Origin: Gluconacetobacter diazotrophicus PA1 5 | Lineage (GTDB): Bacteria; Pseudomonadota; Alphaproteobacteria; Acetobacterales; Acetobacteraceae | Direction: 5' to 3' | Assembly (NCBI RefSeq): GCF_000067045.1 | Contig: NC_010125.1 | Span: 3,698,001-3,762,000, forward strand | DNA length: 64,000 nt | In this document: in pieces, positions 25,878-34,166 of the stretch | Numbering within the stretch: position 1 is the stretch's first letter | Layout: every line of letters starts with the position of its first letter | The notes under the pieces: generated by a model | What the model saw: only the letters and a program-made list of their open reading frames with translations | Database searches by the model: none | Told to the model about the DNA's origin: nothing | Position numbers and translations under genes: made by a program

Positions 25878-27035
25878 ATGCAGCCATTCATCACACGCTT
25901 TCTCATGGGCGCGGCGTTCCTTGCCGCGCTGGCGCCGGCCGCGGCCCATGCCGGGCCGAAGGGGTTCCTGGAATCCCTTCATCGCCACACGATGCTGGCC
26001 TCGACCAGCCCCGGTAATGGCGATCTGAATCCCTACGCGGTCGTCGTGGTGCCGCAGGACATGGGGGTGCTGCACAAGGATGATGTGCTGGTCACCAATT
26101 TCAACAACATCAGCAACCTTCAGGGGACCGGGTCGACCATCGTCGTCTACTCCCCCGCCACGGGCAACGTGACGCAGTTCGCCAGCCTGCCGCCGCATCT
26201 GGCCGCCTGCCCCGGCGGCGTGGGGCTGACCACCGCGCTGACGGTGCTGAAATCGGGTTGGGTGATCGTCGGCAGCGCGCCCAGCAAGGACGGGTCCACC
26301 CTGACCAAGGGCGACGGCTGCCTGGCGGTGCTGGATGCGAACGGTCATCTGGCCGCGACCTGGAAGGGCCCGCTGATCAACGCGCCCTGGGGCGATATCG
26401 CCGCCATCGATCGCGGCGACACGGCCACGCTGTTCATCTCGATGTCGGGCTACGACCTGCCCGGGCCGAACGTCCTGGACCCTGCCACGCATTATCCGCC
26501 GATCCTGCACAAGGCCACGGTCCTGCGGCTGGATCTGCGCATCCCGCAGGGCCAGGCACCGGTCCTGGACAAACAGACCGTCGTCGCCAGCGGCTTTTCC
26601 GCCCGGGCGGATCGCGACAATTTCCTGTTCGGCCCGACGGGGCTGGCGCTGGATACGGACGGCACGCTCTATGTCACCGATGGGTATGACGACGAGGTCA
26701 CGGCCATCGACAACGCCGTGACCCGCACCGACCCCGTCACCCGCACCGACGACGCGGTAGGCCGCGTCATCACCAAGGGCGGACTGCTGAACTGGCCCCT
26801 GGCCATGATGTGGGTGCCGGGCCACCATCTGCTGGTGTCCAACGGGCGCAACGGCCAGGTCGTGGAGATCGATCCGGTGGCGAAGAAGCAGATCTACGCC
26901 CAGTGGATCGACAGCGACCAGGCCCAGCAGCCCCCGGGCAACGGCGACCTGTTCGGCCTGGCAATGACCCCCGACGGCAAGAGCTTCTATTATGTCGAGG
27001 ACGACATGAATACGCTGAATCTTAGCAGGCCATGA
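25878..27035 (+). CDS. Exported NHL/SMP30-type beta-propeller protein
   Basis: A 385-residue protein with a signal peptide ending near AAAHAGPKG. The mature part has repeated blade-like motifs: VLVTNFNNISNLQGTGSTIV, FGPTGLALDTDGTLYVTDGY, HHLLVSNGRNGQVVEIDP and GDLFGLAMTPDGKSFYYVED. This pattern is typical of NHL or gluconolactonase-like propellers. No catalytic residues can be assigned. ATG at 25878 was preferred over the TTG six bases upstream. The stop overlaps the next start, so it is translated together with the peroxidase gene; a role as periplasmic partner or scaffold is inference. Confidence 0.7.
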   Translation: MQPFITRFLMGAAFLAALAPAAAHAGPKGFLESLHRHTMLASTSPGNGDLNPYAVVVVPQDMGVLHKDDVLVTNFNNISNLQGTGSTIVVYSPATGNVTQFASLPPHLAACPGGVGLTTALTVLKSGWVIVGSAPSKDGSTLTKGDGCLAVLDANGHLAATWKGPLINAPWGDIAAIDRGDTATLFISMSGYDLPGPNVLDPATHYPPILHKATVLRLDLRIPQGQAPVLDKQTVVASGFSARADRDNFLFGPTGLALDTDGTLYVTDGYDDEVTAIDNAVTRTDPVTRTDDAVGRVITKGGLLNWPLAMMWVPGHHLLVSNGRNGQVVEIDPVAKKQIYAQWIDSDQAQQPPGNGDLFGLAMTPDGKSFYYVEDDMNTLNLSRP

Positions 27036-28255
27036 GGGGGCGGGACGACATGAACCCGTATTTCAGCCGCCGCGCTTTCCTGGAGGGCGCGCTTGGCGTG
27101 GCTGGCCTGAATGCCGTGGCCGGCCCGGCCCGGGCGGTTCGTCCGGTTTCGGCGCCCGTCCTGCACCAGCCGGGCATTACCACGCCGCAGCAATCGAGCA
27201 TCTATTTCATGACGTTCGACATCACCGCCGAAAAGCGTGCGGACGTCGCCGCCCTGATGCGCCGCTGGACGCAGGCGGCGGACGCCATGATGGCGGGCCA
27301 CGCCATTCCCGACTTCGTCGATTCCGGCGAGGCCGAGGGCCTGTCCCCGAAGGGCCTGACCCTGACATTCGGCTTCGGCCCCGGCCTGTTCACGCAGGAT
27401 GGCAGGGACCGGTTCGGCCTGGCATCCCGCCGGCCTGCGGCGCTGGCCGACCTGCCGCGTTTCACGGGCGACCAGCTTGTGCCCGCGCGGACCGGGGGCG
27501 ACCTGTCCATCCAGAGCTGCGCCAACGACCCGCAGACCGCCCTGCATGCGGCGCGGGTTCTGGCGCGCCTGGCCTATGGCATGGCCGAGCCCCGCTGGGC
27601 CCAGGCGGGTTTTCTGCCCGACTTCGGCAGGCACACGACGCCGCGCAACCTGATGGGGTTCAAGGACGGGACGATGAATCCCGATACGACCAGTCCCCGG
27701 GCCACGGACCGCTTCGTCTGGGCCGCGCCGGACGACGTCGCATGGATGCAGGGCGGCAGCTACCAGGTGGCCCGCATCATCCGCATCGCGCTGGAACACT
27801 GGGACCGCATGAAGGTGGGATTCCAGGAGGAAACGATGGGCCGCATGAAGGAAAGCGGCGCCCCGATCGGCGGTCATCGCGAATCGGACCCGCTGGACCT
27901 GAAGGCCCAGGACCATGACGGCAACCCTGTGATTGCCGAGAATGCCCATGCGCGCCTGGCGGCGCCTTCGGAGAATGGCGGCGCGCAGATCCTGCGCCGG
28001 GCCTATTCCTACGATAACGGGCTGAGCTTCACCGCCGAGCGCTGGCCGCCCTGGCATCAGGGGAACGAGCTCGACGCAGGACTTCTGTTCCTGTGCTACC
28101 AGCAGGACCCGCGTACCGGATTCACGAAAATCTTCGATCGCATGGCGAAGTTCGATATGATGAACCAGTTCACGACTCATATCGGAAGCGGCCTGTTCGC
28201 CTGCCCGGGCCGCAAGCCCGGAACCTGTATCGGCGCGGCGCTGCTGGACGCGTAG
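27032..28255 (+). CDS. efeB: Tat-exported Dyp-type peroxidase, EfeB-like
   Basis: A 407-residue Dyp-type haem peroxidase. SRRAFLEGALGVAGLNAVAG is a twin-arginine leader. GFKDGTMNPD contains the distal aspartate motif GxxDG of the family, and NAHARLAAPSENG carries the proximal haem histidine and the arginine region. EfeB-type enzymes are periplasmic and act on haem or iron substrates using peroxide. The start may be 27032 (ATGA overlap with the propeller gene) or 27050, directly before the Tat motif and after GAGGGGG. No EfeU or EfeO gene is in sight, so the symbol rests on family resemblance. Confidence 0.85.
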   Translation: MRGRDDMNPYFSRRAFLEGALGVAGLNAVAGPARAVRPVSAPVLHQPGITTPQQSSIYFMTFDITAEKRADVAALMRRWTQAADAMMAGHAIPDFVDSGEAEGLSPKGLTLTFGFGPGLFTQDGRDRFGLASRRPAALADLPRFTGDQLVPARTGGDLSIQSCANDPQTALHAARVLARLAYGMAEPRWAQAGFLPDFGRHTTPRNLMGFKDGTMNPDTTSPRATDRFVWAAPDDVAWMQGGSYQVARIIRIALEHWDRMKVGFQEETMGRMKESGAPIGGHRESDPLDLKAQDHDGNPVIAENAHARLAAPSENGGAQILRRAYSYDNGLSFTAERWPPWHQGNELDAGLLFLCYQQDPRTGFTKIFDRMAKFDMMNQFTTHIGSGLFACPGRKPGTCIGAALLDA

Positions 28256-28287
28256 CAATGGCGCCGGCCGGCTCGGAGTACGCGGCG

Positions 28288-28458
28288 ATGCGACGATCCT
28301 GCCTTGTCTGCCTTGTCCTGATCGCAGTGCTGGCCGGCTGTGCGTCGCACCCCTCGCCTCCGCCGGCGGCGCGAGGTCGCGACGCGTTCCATCAGTTCGA
28401 CCCGCCCGCGCCCGGTGTCGCCAACAGGCCGGCGATCGGGCTGGGCGGGGCGTATTGA
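28288..28458 (+). CDS. Small lipoprotein, 56 residues
   Basis: MRRSCLVCLVLIAVLAGC is a lipoprotein leader with lipobox LAGC. The short mature part is proline-rich (SHPSPPPAARGRD) and has no known domain. The ATG at 28288 is preceded by GGAG about nine bases away; an earlier in-frame ATG at 28258 exists. It follows the peroxidase gene by 32 bases and may be its last operon member. Confidence 0.6.
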   Translation: MRRSCLVCLVLIAVLAGCASHPSPPPAARGRDAFHQFDPPAPGVANRPAIGLGGAY

Positions 28459-28470
28459 ACAGGGACGCTC

Positions 28471-29007
28471 TTAATATTCCGGCTTCTCGCCCTTGACCGG
28501 GACCGAGGTCGGCGTGCCGGGCACGCCGGCATAGGTGATCAGCAGCACGGTCCGCGTATCGCCGGACACGCCGTGATGGACGTCGTTGACCGTTTCGGCG
28601 AAGCATTCGCCGGTATGGAAGGTCCGGGACTTGCCGGTTTCGCGGTCGGTGATGGTCAATTGCCCTTCCAGCACGTATCCGGCGTTCGGCACCGGGTGGG
28701 TGTGCCACGGCAGGGCGGTGTGCGGTTTTATGGTCAGGCGGATGATCGTCAGTTGCGGCGTGCCGGCGGGATAGTGGTCATAGGGCGTGCCGTTCCAGGC
28801 CCGGTCGGCCTGCAGCAGGATGTCCCGATGGCCGGTGGCCACCGTCGGAGCCGGCGCCGCCCGAGCCGCCGTCTGGGCCGCCGTCTGGGCCGCCGTCTGG
28901 GCCGCCGCCGTTCGCGGCGCGACCATCGGGGCCGCCGCCAGGCAGGCGGCAACCAGGGGAACGGCCGCCCGGGCCAGTCGCGCGGAAATGCTGTATCGTG
29001 CTGTCAT
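28471..29007 (-). CDS. Exported cupin-domain protein
   Basis: A 178-residue protein. The ATG at 29007 follows GAAGGAG on the minus strand and starts a signal peptide; just after it a low-complexity AQTAAQTAAQTAARAAPAP spacer occurs. The cupin core is PWHTHPVPNAGYVLEGQLTI followed by FHTGECFAETVNDVHHG, with the two histidines and glutamate that bind metal. Cupins of this size are often small-molecule sensors or dioxygenase-like; function unknown. It is convergent with the peroxidase operon and divergent from arsR. Confidence 0.75.
   Translation of the reverse strand: MTARYSISARLARAAVPLVAACLAAAPMVAPRTAAAQTAAQTAAQTAARAAPAPTVATGHRDILLQADRAWNGTPYDHYPAGTPQLTIIRLTIKPHTALPWHTHPVPNAGYVLEGQLTITDRETGKSRTFHTGECFAETVNDVHHGVSGDTRTVLLITYAGVPGTPTSVPVKGEKPEY
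28865..28900 (-). repeat. 12-bp tandem repeat in the cupin spacer
   Basis: Three perfect units GCCGCCGTCTGG encode the AQTA-type repeats right after the signal peptide of the cupin protein. Unit changes would keep the reading frame. Confidence 0.75.
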
Positions 29008-29086
29008 GCCGTGCTTTCTCCTTCGCGGCGGCATGATGCCCGATACGGCCCGGGCTCCGTATCACAATTCGGTCATGCGCCTTGAC

Positions 29087-29126
29087 CAATTTCCATATAT
29101 CGTCTTACGTCGATATATGGAAATTG
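29087..29126. promoter_or_regulatory. Perfect 16-bp inverted repeat, likely ArsR operator
   Basis: CAATTTCCATATATCG (29087-29102) is repeated perfectly in inverted form at 29111-29126 around an 8-base loop. The ATATA-rich arms resemble ArsR operators. The right arm contains the ATG at 29117 used as the likely start of arsR. Confidence 0.8.
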
Positions 29127-29509
29127 GATCACCCTGCCAGGACCCGGTGGACCCGTCGGATCGGGAGGTCGCGGGCGCGCTGGACGTTCTGGCGGCCCTG
29201 GCGCAGCCCAGCCGCCTGGCCGCGTTCCGGCTGCTGGTGCGCCACGAGCCCGAGGGGCTGCCGGCCGGCGGAATCGCCCATCGGCTGGGGGTGCCGCAGA
29301 ACACGCTGTCGACGCATCTGGCGATCCTGGCGCGATCCGGCCTGGTCCGCGCGACACGGCGCAGCCGGTCCATCATCTACCGGGCCGACCTTTCGGTGCT
29401 GCGGGGCCTGGTCCTCTTCCTGGTCAGGGATTGCTGCGGCGGGGCGCCGGATGTGTGTGCGCCGCTGCTGGCCGACCTGGCCGCCTGCCGTCCGGCTTCG
29501 GAGACCTGA
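29117..29509 (+). CDS. arsR: ArsR-family metalloregulator (arsenic type)
   Basis: A 130-residue winged-helix repressor. LAALAQPSRLAAFRLLVRHE is the family N-terminus, GIAHRLGVPQNTLSTHLAIL the recognition helix, and the C-terminus has RDCCGGAPDVC, where clustered cysteines would bind As(III). Two starts are possible: 29117, inside the operator palindrome, and 29075 upstream of it, giving 14 more residues. It heads an arsR-arsC-arsB operon, with arsC three bases after its stop. Binding to the palindrome over its own start would give autorepression (inference). Confidence 0.88.
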   Translation: MEIGSPCQDPVDPSDREVAGALDVLAALAQPSRLAAFRLLVRHEPEGLPAGGIAHRLGVPQNTLSTHLAILARSGLVRATRRSRSIIYRADLSVLRGLVLFLVRDCCGGAPDVCAPLLADLAACRPASET

Positions 29510-29512
29510 TCC

Positions 29513-29878
29513 ATGTGCGTAACCATCTACCATAACCCGGCCTGCGGCACGTCGCGGACCGTGCTGGGCCTGATCCGCGATGCGGGCATCGCGCCCACCA
29601 TCATCGAATATCTGAAGACGCCGCCATCGCGTGACGAACTGGCCGGGCTGATCGCGCGCATGGGGGTGCCGGTGCGCGACGTGCTGCGCCGCCGGGGAAC
29701 GCCCCATGACGAACTGGGGCTGGATGACGCGGGGCTGAGCGACGACCGGCTGCTCGACGCCATAATGGCGCATCCGATCCTGATCAACCGGCCGATCGTC
29801 GTGACGCCGCTGGGGGTCAGGCTGTGCCGCCCGGCCGAGCGCGTCCTGGACATCCTGCCGCCGCGCCAGGGCGCGTGA
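29513..29878 (+). CDS. arsC: Glutaredoxin-dependent arsenate reductase ArsC
   Basis: A 121-residue ArsC of the glutaredoxin-linked (E. coli plasmid R773) type. [11 protein letters not shown] holds the catalytic Cys11, and the arginine in [20 protein letters not shown] is a second hallmark. It reduces arsenate to arsenite for export by the next gene. The stop TGA overlaps the arsB start by one base. Confidence 0.93.
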   Translation: MCVTIYHNPACGTSRTVLGLIRDAGIAPTIIEYLKTPPSRDELAGLIARMGVPVRDVLRRRGTPHDELGLDDAGLSDDRLLDAIMAHPILINRPIVVTPLGVRLCRPAERVLDILPPRQGA

Positions 29879-31182
29879 TGCTGGCGCTTGCGATCTTTCT
29901 GGTCACGCTGATCCTCGTCATCTGGCAGCCCCGGCTTCCCGGGCAGCCGAGGGGGCTGGGCATCGGGTGGAGCGCGCTGGGCGGGGCGGGGGTGGCGTGG
30001 GCGGCGGGCGTCATCCACGCGCGGGACATTCCGGTGGTCTGGCATATCGTCTGGAATGCGACCTTCACCTTCATCGCGCTGATCGTCATCTCGCTGCTGC
30101 TGGACCGGGCCGGGTTCTTCCAGTGGGCGGCGCTTCATATCGCGCGCTGGGGCGGCGGGCGGGGGCGGGTGCTGTTCCCGCTGGTCGTGGGGCTGGGGGC
30201 GGCGACGGCCGCGATCTTCGCCAATGACGGGGCGGCGCTGCTGCTGACGCCCATCGTCATCGCCATCCTGGCGTCGCTGCGGCTGTCGCACGCGGCATCG
30301 CTGGCCTTCGTGATCGCGACCGGCTTCGTCGCGGACACGACCAGCCTGCCGCTGGTGATTTCCAATCTGGTCAACATCGTCAGCGCCGGCTTCTTCGCCG
30401 TGCCGTTCGACCGCTATGCCGCCGTCATGGTGCCGGTGGACATGGTGTCGCTGGCCGCGACGTTCGGCGTGCTGTGGCTGTATTTTCGCCGGGACATACC
30501 GCGACACTATGCCGTCGCGACCCTGCCGGAACCGGCGGGCGCCATTCGCGATCCGATGGTGTTCCGGGCCGCGTTTCCGCTGCTGGCGGCGCTGCTGGTC
30601 GCCTACTTCGTCACCGCGCCGTTTCATATCCCGGTCTGCGTGGTGGCTGGGCTGGCGGCGCTGGTGCTGCTGGCCCTGGCGGCGGGCGGTCGGGTCATTC
30701 CGGTGCGCGCGGTGCTGTGGGGGGCGCCGTGGCAGATCGTGCTGTTCAGCCTGGGCATGTATCTGGTGGTCTATGGGCTGCGGAATGCCGGCCTGACGGC
30801 CCATGTGGCGGACGCGCTGGTGTGGCTGGGGCACCGGGGCACGATCGTCGCCACCCTCGGGACCGGGGTCCTGGCCGCGCTGCTGTCGTCGGGACTGAAC
30901 AACATGCCCAGCGTGCTGGTCGGTGCGCTGGCGATCCAGCAGGCGCAGGACATCGCGCCGCAGACGCGCGAACTGATGGTCTACGCCAATATCGTCGGCT
31001 GCGACCTGGGGCCGAAATTCACCCCGATCGGCAGCCTGGCGACCCTGTTATGGCTGCATGTGCTGGCCGGAAAGGGGCTGCGCATCGGCTGGGGGCAGTA
31101 TATGCGCGTCGGCCTGGCGATCACCCCGCCGGTCCTGCTGGCCGCGCTGCTGGCGCTGGCGGTGTGGCTGCCCGTGCTGTGA
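29878..31182 (+). CDS. arsB: Arsenite efflux permease ArsB
   Basis: A 434-residue membrane permease with about 10-12 hydrophobic segments. Landmarks are [20 protein letters not shown] and [20 protein letters not shown] in the first half and [18 protein letters not shown] and [20 protein letters not shown] in the second, matching the ArsB/NhaD-type ion transporter fold. It exports arsenite, normally as a proton antiporter. It is the third gene of the arsR operon and overlaps arsC by one base. The sequence appears complete. Confidence 0.93.
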   Translation: MLALAIFLVTLILVIWQPRLPGQPRGLGIGWSALGGAGVAWAAGVIHARDIPVVWHIVWNATFTFIALIVISLLLDRAGFFQWAALHIARWGGGRGRVLFPLVVGLGAATAAIFANDGAALLLTPIVIAILASLRLSHAASLAFVIATGFVADTTSLPLVISNLVNIVSAGFFAVPFDRYAAVMVPVDMVSLAATFGVLWLYFRRDIPRHYAVATLPEPAGAIRDPMVFRAAFPLLAALLVAYFVTAPFHIPVCVVAGLAALVLLALAAGGRVIPVRAVLWGAPWQIVLFSLGMYLVVYGLRNAGLTAHVADALVWLGHRGTIVATLGTGVLAALLSSGLNNMPSVLVGALAIQQAQDIAPQTRELMVYANIVGCDLGPKFTPIGSLATLLWLHVLAGKGLRIGWGQYMRVGLAITPPVLLAALLALAVWLPVL

Positions 31183-31250
31183 ATGCGGGCCTTGCGTCCC
31201 GCCCCCTCCGCGCCGTATCGGCATGGGATGGGTTTGCGAAGGGGGCGGGC

Positions 31251-31808
31251 ATGGACGGCATGGGTGCGATCGATCCGGGGGGACTGAACGCCGCGCCCGT
31301 GCGCTACAGTGTCGAGACACGGTGGCTGCACTGGGGATGCGCGGTGCTGATCCTGGCGCAGTTCGTGCTGGGCGAGCTGATGCACCGGGTGCCCCGGTCG
31401 CTGCATGGCACGCTGGTTTCGTTCCATCTGTCGCTGGGGGTGTTGCTGGCGGCGCTGTTCGTGACCCGGATCGCGTGGCGGGTCACGGGCGGGCGGGCGA
31501 TCCGCTTTGCCGCGCGGGGGACGGCCGACCGGGCGGCGCACGCGGTGCATGGCGTGCTGTACGTGGCCGTGGGGGCGGAAATCGCGCTGGGCTATCTGGC
31601 CCGCTGGTCCACCGGCAGGCCGGTGGTGGCGTTCGGCGTGCCGATCGCGTCCCCCTTCGGCGCGTTTTCGCAGGCGTCGCACCGTCTGTTCGGCACGCTG
31701 CACGACTGGCTGGCCTGGGGGATCATCATCTTGGCGGCCGGCCACGCGGCGGCGGCCGTGTATCACGCGCGGGTCTTGCGAGACGACGTCATGCGCCGCA
31801 TGTGCTGA
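31251..31808 (+). CDS. Cytochrome b561 family protein
   Basis: A 185-residue membrane protein with four predicted helices. ETRWLHWGCAVLI, SFHLSLGVLL, AVHGVLYVAV and TLHDWLAWGIII supply the four histidines that bind two haems in b561. The ATG at 31251 follows a GGGGGCGGG run. It probably passes electrons between quinol and an acceptor. It lies 68 bases after arsB and could be cotranscribed, but a link to arsenic is not evident. Confidence 0.85.
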   Translation: MDGMGAIDPGGLNAAPVRYSVETRWLHWGCAVLILAQFVLGELMHRVPRSLHGTLVSFHLSLGVLLAALFVTRIAWRVTGGRAIRFAARGTADRAAHAVHGVLYVAVGAEIALGYLARWSTGRPVVAFGVPIASPFGAFSQASHRLFGTLHDWLAWGIIILAAGHAAAAVYHARVLRDDVMRRMC

Positions 31809-31833
31809 AGATCGGAAAAGGATAGACGGGGAT

Positions 31834-32034
31834 ATGGACGAAAACGGAACCGACCGGACGCGCGCGGTTGCGGTCCGCGCGCTGCGGGTGCTGCCGCTGG
31901 CCGGGCTGCTGCTTCTGGCGGCGTGCGGACCCGATTACGGCGATAGAGGCACGCGGCAGTTCCGTGGCGACGGCTATGGCGATGTCGGCGTCAATACCAA
32001 GGGCAGCTATGGGTATGACGGCGGCGGGTACTAG
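31834..32034 (+). CDS. Small Gly/Tyr-rich lipoprotein
   Basis: A 66-residue product. LPLAGLLLLAAC is a lipoprotein leader with lipobox LAAC. The mature tail is rich in glycine, tyrosine and aspartate (DYGDRGTRQFRGDGYGDVGV). GGGGA lies just before the ATG. No family recognised; probably a surface or periplasmic small lipoprotein. Confidence 0.6.
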   Translation: MDENGTDRTRAVAVRALRVLPLAGLLLLAACGPDYGDRGTRQFRGDGYGDVGVNTKGSYGYDGGGY

Positions 32035-32061
32035 GTAACCGTCCCCGCCATCGGGTGGGGA

Positions 32062-32829
32062 TCAGGCCGCCTGCCGCTGGTCCATCAGGGTTTCCAGCAA
32101 CGGGGGAAATTCCGACAGGTGGGCGATGCGGAACAGGCCCGGCCATTCCGGCGCCGGCTTGTCGAGCGGCCGCAGCAGGACGCAGGCCATTCCCGCCCGG
32201 CGCGCGGCTTCGACGCCGGCATCGGAATCTTCCAGCACGATGCATTCCTCGGGCGCCACGCCTTCGGCCTGCGCGGCGTGCAGGTAGATGTCCGGGCGCG
32301 GCTTGGGCATGTCCAGGTCACGGCCGGAATGGATACGTTCCTTTTCCAGCACTTCGTCCAGGCCGGTGTTCTGGAACTTGGCGTCCATTTCGGCGCCCGA
32401 CGAGTTGGAGCCCACGCGGATGGGCAGGCCGAGCTGGATGACGGATTCCAGCATGGCTTCGGCGCCGTCCACGGTTTCGGCTTCGGTTTTCATCATGTCG
32501 ACGATGCGGTTCTGCATCATCATATCCCAGTCGGCAGGGATCTCGCGGCCGGTCTTCTGGCCGATCAGTTCGCCGATCTTGGTCAGTTCGCCGCCGGTGA
32601 AAATGCGGTGGGCCTGGCTGTCGGACAGGTTCCAGCCGTAGCGCCGGGCCTCCTGCGCCATCAGGCTGGTCGACTGGCGCTCGCCATCAATAAGTACGCC
32701 GTCACAGTCAAATATAACCAGGCTGATCTTTCCGTCCGAGCAGGGGGTGCGGGTAGAATGCGGGGCTGTAAGGGTCTCGGGAGTCAATGCTACTCTCCTA
32801 TAATCAAAGGCATTTGGAGGCGAATTCAT
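32062..32829 (-). CDS. HAD-superfamily phosphatase, beta-phosphoglucomutase/CbbY-like
   Basis: A 255-residue HAD hydrolase. Motif I is DCDGVLIDGE after VIF, motif II lies at RVGSNSSGAE, motif III lysine is in DMPKPRPDIYLHAA and motif IV is VLEDSDAGVEAARRAGM. The cap domain between motifs I and II is the C1 type of phosphatases and phosphomutases. It dephosphorylates a sugar or glycolate-like phosphate; the substrate is unknown. Its 3' end faces the small lipoprotein gene, with a short GC-rich hairpin between. Confidence 0.82.
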   Translation of the reverse strand: MNSPPNAFDYRRVALTPETLTAPHSTRTPCSDGKISLVIFDCDGVLIDGERQSTSLMAQEARRYGWNLSDSQAHRIFTGGELTKIGELIGQKTGREIPADWDMMMQNRIVDMMKTEAETVDGAEAMLESVIQLGLPIRVGSNSSGAEMDAKFQNTGLDEVLEKERIHSGRDLDMPKPRPDIYLHAAQAEGVAPEECIVLEDSDAGVEAARRAGMACVLLRPLDKPAPEWPGLFRIAHLSEFPPLLETLMDQRQAA

Positions 32830-32935
32830 AATATATTTTATTGATCAAAAGATATTTTGTGGGGGTGGTCATTTCAAGTCTTGAATTGTGGCTAATTTGT
32901 CGCTATGAAGGGAACATCGCCCTAATTTCAGATGA

Positions 32936-34165
32936 TCAGGTCCGGACCAGTCCCGGCAGGGGCGGGACATCGGCGCTGTCGGGGAAGATGCGGGGCAGGG
33001 TCGAGGAGGGCAGGCCCAGATGGTCGCGCAGCACGCCCTTGGCCACCGCGCGCAGGTCGGTGGTGGGGGCGAGGTCGCGGTTTTCGAACAATTGCCCGGC
33101 GGCCAGGCCGGGCCAGGTGCCGGCGACGCGCCCGCCCGCGACGGCGCCGCCGGCCAGCAGGGCCACCGTGGCGGTACCATGGTCGGTGCCGCCGGTGCCG
33201 TTGACGCGCACCGTGCGGCCGAATTCCGTCATCACCAGCACGACGCTGCGGGGCCAGGCCGTGCCCAGCCCGTCGCGCAGCGCGCCCAGCCCGGCGTCCA
33301 GCCGCGCCAGCGGGCCGGCCAGCCGCCCGACCTGCGCGGCATGGGTGTCCCATCCCCCGAGCTCCAGCGCCGCGACGCGGGGGCCGTCCGGGGCGGGCAG
33401 CAGGGTGCCGGCGGTGCGGCACAGGGTAACGAACGCATCCGGGCGGCGGGGGGCCGCCGGGGCGGGAGATGGGCCGGTATTCATCTCCATTCCACGAGTT
33501 TTCAGTTCATGGGCCGAATAGGCGTCCGCCCGCAGGCCGGCGCGCAGGGCCGGCCCCAGCAGCGGGTCGGGGGCGTTCAGCGCCGCGATCCGGGCCAGCA
33601 GGTCGGGGTCGGGGCCGGCGCCCCCGTGCGGGTTGTAGCTGCCGATCGGGGCCGGCCCGCGCAGCAGCAGCGGGGCGGACAGGCCGACCGACAGGCCGGC
33701 GCCGTCGGGGCCGTGCGGGGCGGGGGCCATCGCGCCCACCGCCCGGTTCAGCCATCCGCTGGTCAGCCGGGTGTCGGCGCCGCTTTCCATGTAGTCCTGG
33801 GCTTCGAAATGCGACCGGCTGCGGTAATGGCCGGCCACGGCGTGGATCGGCAGCAGCGCGCCCTGGGCATAGAGCGCGTGCAGCGTCGCCAGGGCCGGAT
33901 GCAGGCCGTAGAAGCCGCCCAGGTCCAGCAGGCCGCCCGGCCGTCCGGGCTCGGGCGGCAGCAGGCGCGCGCGCCAGGCCGCCAGGGCGGCGTCGCCGTA
34001 CGGGACGACGGCCGCCATGCCGTCCAGCGCCCCGCGCAGGATGACGACGACCAGCCGCCCGTCGCGGCGGGCCGGAATTACGGGGCGGGCCAGCGCCAGG
34101 GACGACGATTCCAGCATCCAGCTGCTCGCGAGGCCCAGCAGGGCGGTCCGGCGCGGAATCAGCAT
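32936..34165 (-). CDS. Tat-exported DUF1501 protein
   Basis: A 409-residue protein with a twin-arginine-type leader (IPRRTALLGLASSWMLESSS). GWLNRAV, ELGGWDTHAAQVGRLAGPLA, VLVMTEFGRTVRVNGTGGTD and HGTATVALLAGG are DUF1501 landmarks, a sulfatase-like periplasmic family of unknown activity. The gene starts right after the DUF1800 gene, with which it nearly always occurs. The pair probably works together at the envelope. Confidence 0.87.
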   Translation of the reverse strand: MLIPRRTALLGLASSWMLESSSLALARPVIPARRDGRLVVVILRGALDGMAAVVPYGDAALAAWRARLLPPEPGRPGGLLDLGGFYGLHPALATLHALYAQGALLPIHAVAGHYRSRSHFEAQDYMESGADTRLTSGWLNRAVGAMAPAPHGPDGAGLSVGLSAPLLLRGPAPIGSYNPHGGAGPDPDLLARIAALNAPDPLLGPALRAGLRADAYSAHELKTRGMEMNTGPSPAPAAPRRPDAFVTLCRTAGTLLPAPDGPRVAALELGGWDTHAAQVGRLAGPLARLDAGLGALRDGLGTAWPRSVVLVMTEFGRTVRVNGTGGTDHGTATVALLAGGAVAGGRVAGTWPGLAAGQLFENRDLAPTTDLRAVAKGVLRDHLGLPSSTLPRIFPDSADVPPLPGLVRT

Positions 34166-34166
34166 G

